Source: Acanthaster planci (Eukaryota; Echinodermata; Asteroidea; Valvatida; Acanthasteridae). Taken from it: 64,000 nt of DNA. The position numbers were made by a program, and so were the translations under genes. The notes beneath the pieces are model-generated. The model did no database searches. It was not told the DNA's origin and worked only from the letters and a program-made list of their open reading frames with translations. Below, one piece after another: positions 63,913-64,000 of this stretch (the stretch's first letter is position 1; each line of letters opens with the position of its first letter). The stretch lies in contig NW_019091364.1 of the NCBI RefSeq assembly GCF_001949145.1, positions 155,621-219,620 of the forward strand. The letters are read 5' to 3'.

Positions 63913-64000
63913 GAATTCGTACAAATTGATCAAGATTGATGGAAGTTGGCCCATGTTAGTCTTATAACGTGAGCTGAAAATGATGTTTGATTTGATTGTA

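Larger units (their letters stand above)
61785..63930 (+). other. 3' untranslated region of the receptor gene
   Basis: About 2.1 kb of AT-rich sequence follows the stop, with no supportable reading frame until a cluster of polyadenylation signals. It contains a perfect 27-bp hairpin at 63282-63344 and several T-rich and ATTTA-like stretches. The end is inferred from the AATAAA cluster and the GT-rich DNA after it; the true cleavage site cannot be read from sequence alone. Confidence 0.6.

Noticed and set aside
1-64000. CRISPR array, operon or bacterial mobile island
   Set aside because: There are no regularly spaced repeats and no clustered long open frames or ribosome-binding sites. The spliced gene shows the DNA is eukaryotic nuclear.

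Overview
The window looks like nuclear DNA of a multicellular animal, probably a marine invertebrate. It is AT-rich, has long introns with GT-AG borders, carries transposon debris and two assembly gaps of N, and has no dense open reading frames. The palindrome TAGGCCTA occurs six times, which fits genomes such as hemichordates, echinoderms or molluscs but does not identify one. I cannot name the species.

Only one protein-coding gene could be established. It is on the + strand, with coding sequence from 15392 to 61784 in 12 exons. Each exon was found by reading the splice sites and joining phases by hand. The joined frame is 611 codons (610 residues plus stop) without interruption. The product is a class B1 (secretin-family) G-protein-coupled receptor whose membrane core most resembles parathyroid hormone receptors (PTH1R/PTH2R). 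It has a signal peptide, a six-cysteine hormone-binding ectodomain, seven membrane segments with family motifs, and a long cytoplasmic tail ending in a class I PDZ-type motif.

Layout. 1-15391: upstream DNA with no gene I can support; it holds one copy of a foldback MITE (10004-10176) and a few unproven coding-like patches. 15392-15460: signal-peptide exon. 15461-40961: a 25.5 kb first intron with a second MITE copy (17507-17680), a decayed LINE fragment (about 19900-20662), a possible second LINE 3' end on the minus strand (about 33942-34330) and an N gap (38177-38703). 40962-41058: first ectodomain exon. 41059-52682: an 11.6 kb second intron. 52683-55979: a compact cluster of eight exons covering the rest of the ectodomain through TM5 and intracellular loop 3. 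55980-60703: a 4.7 kb intron with the second N gap (56343-57052) and a possible foldback element. 60704-61784: exons for TM6, TM7 and the tail. 61785-about 63930: 3' UTR with a perfect 27-bp hairpin and three AATAAA signals. From there to 64000 nothing further is seen.

No tRNA, rRNA, CRISPR array, operon or bacterial feature was seen. The most notable observations are the receptor itself, its C-terminal PDZ motif, tyrosines where its relatives carry ectodomain tryptophans, the UTR hairpin, and the two related MITE copies inserted in opposite orientations.
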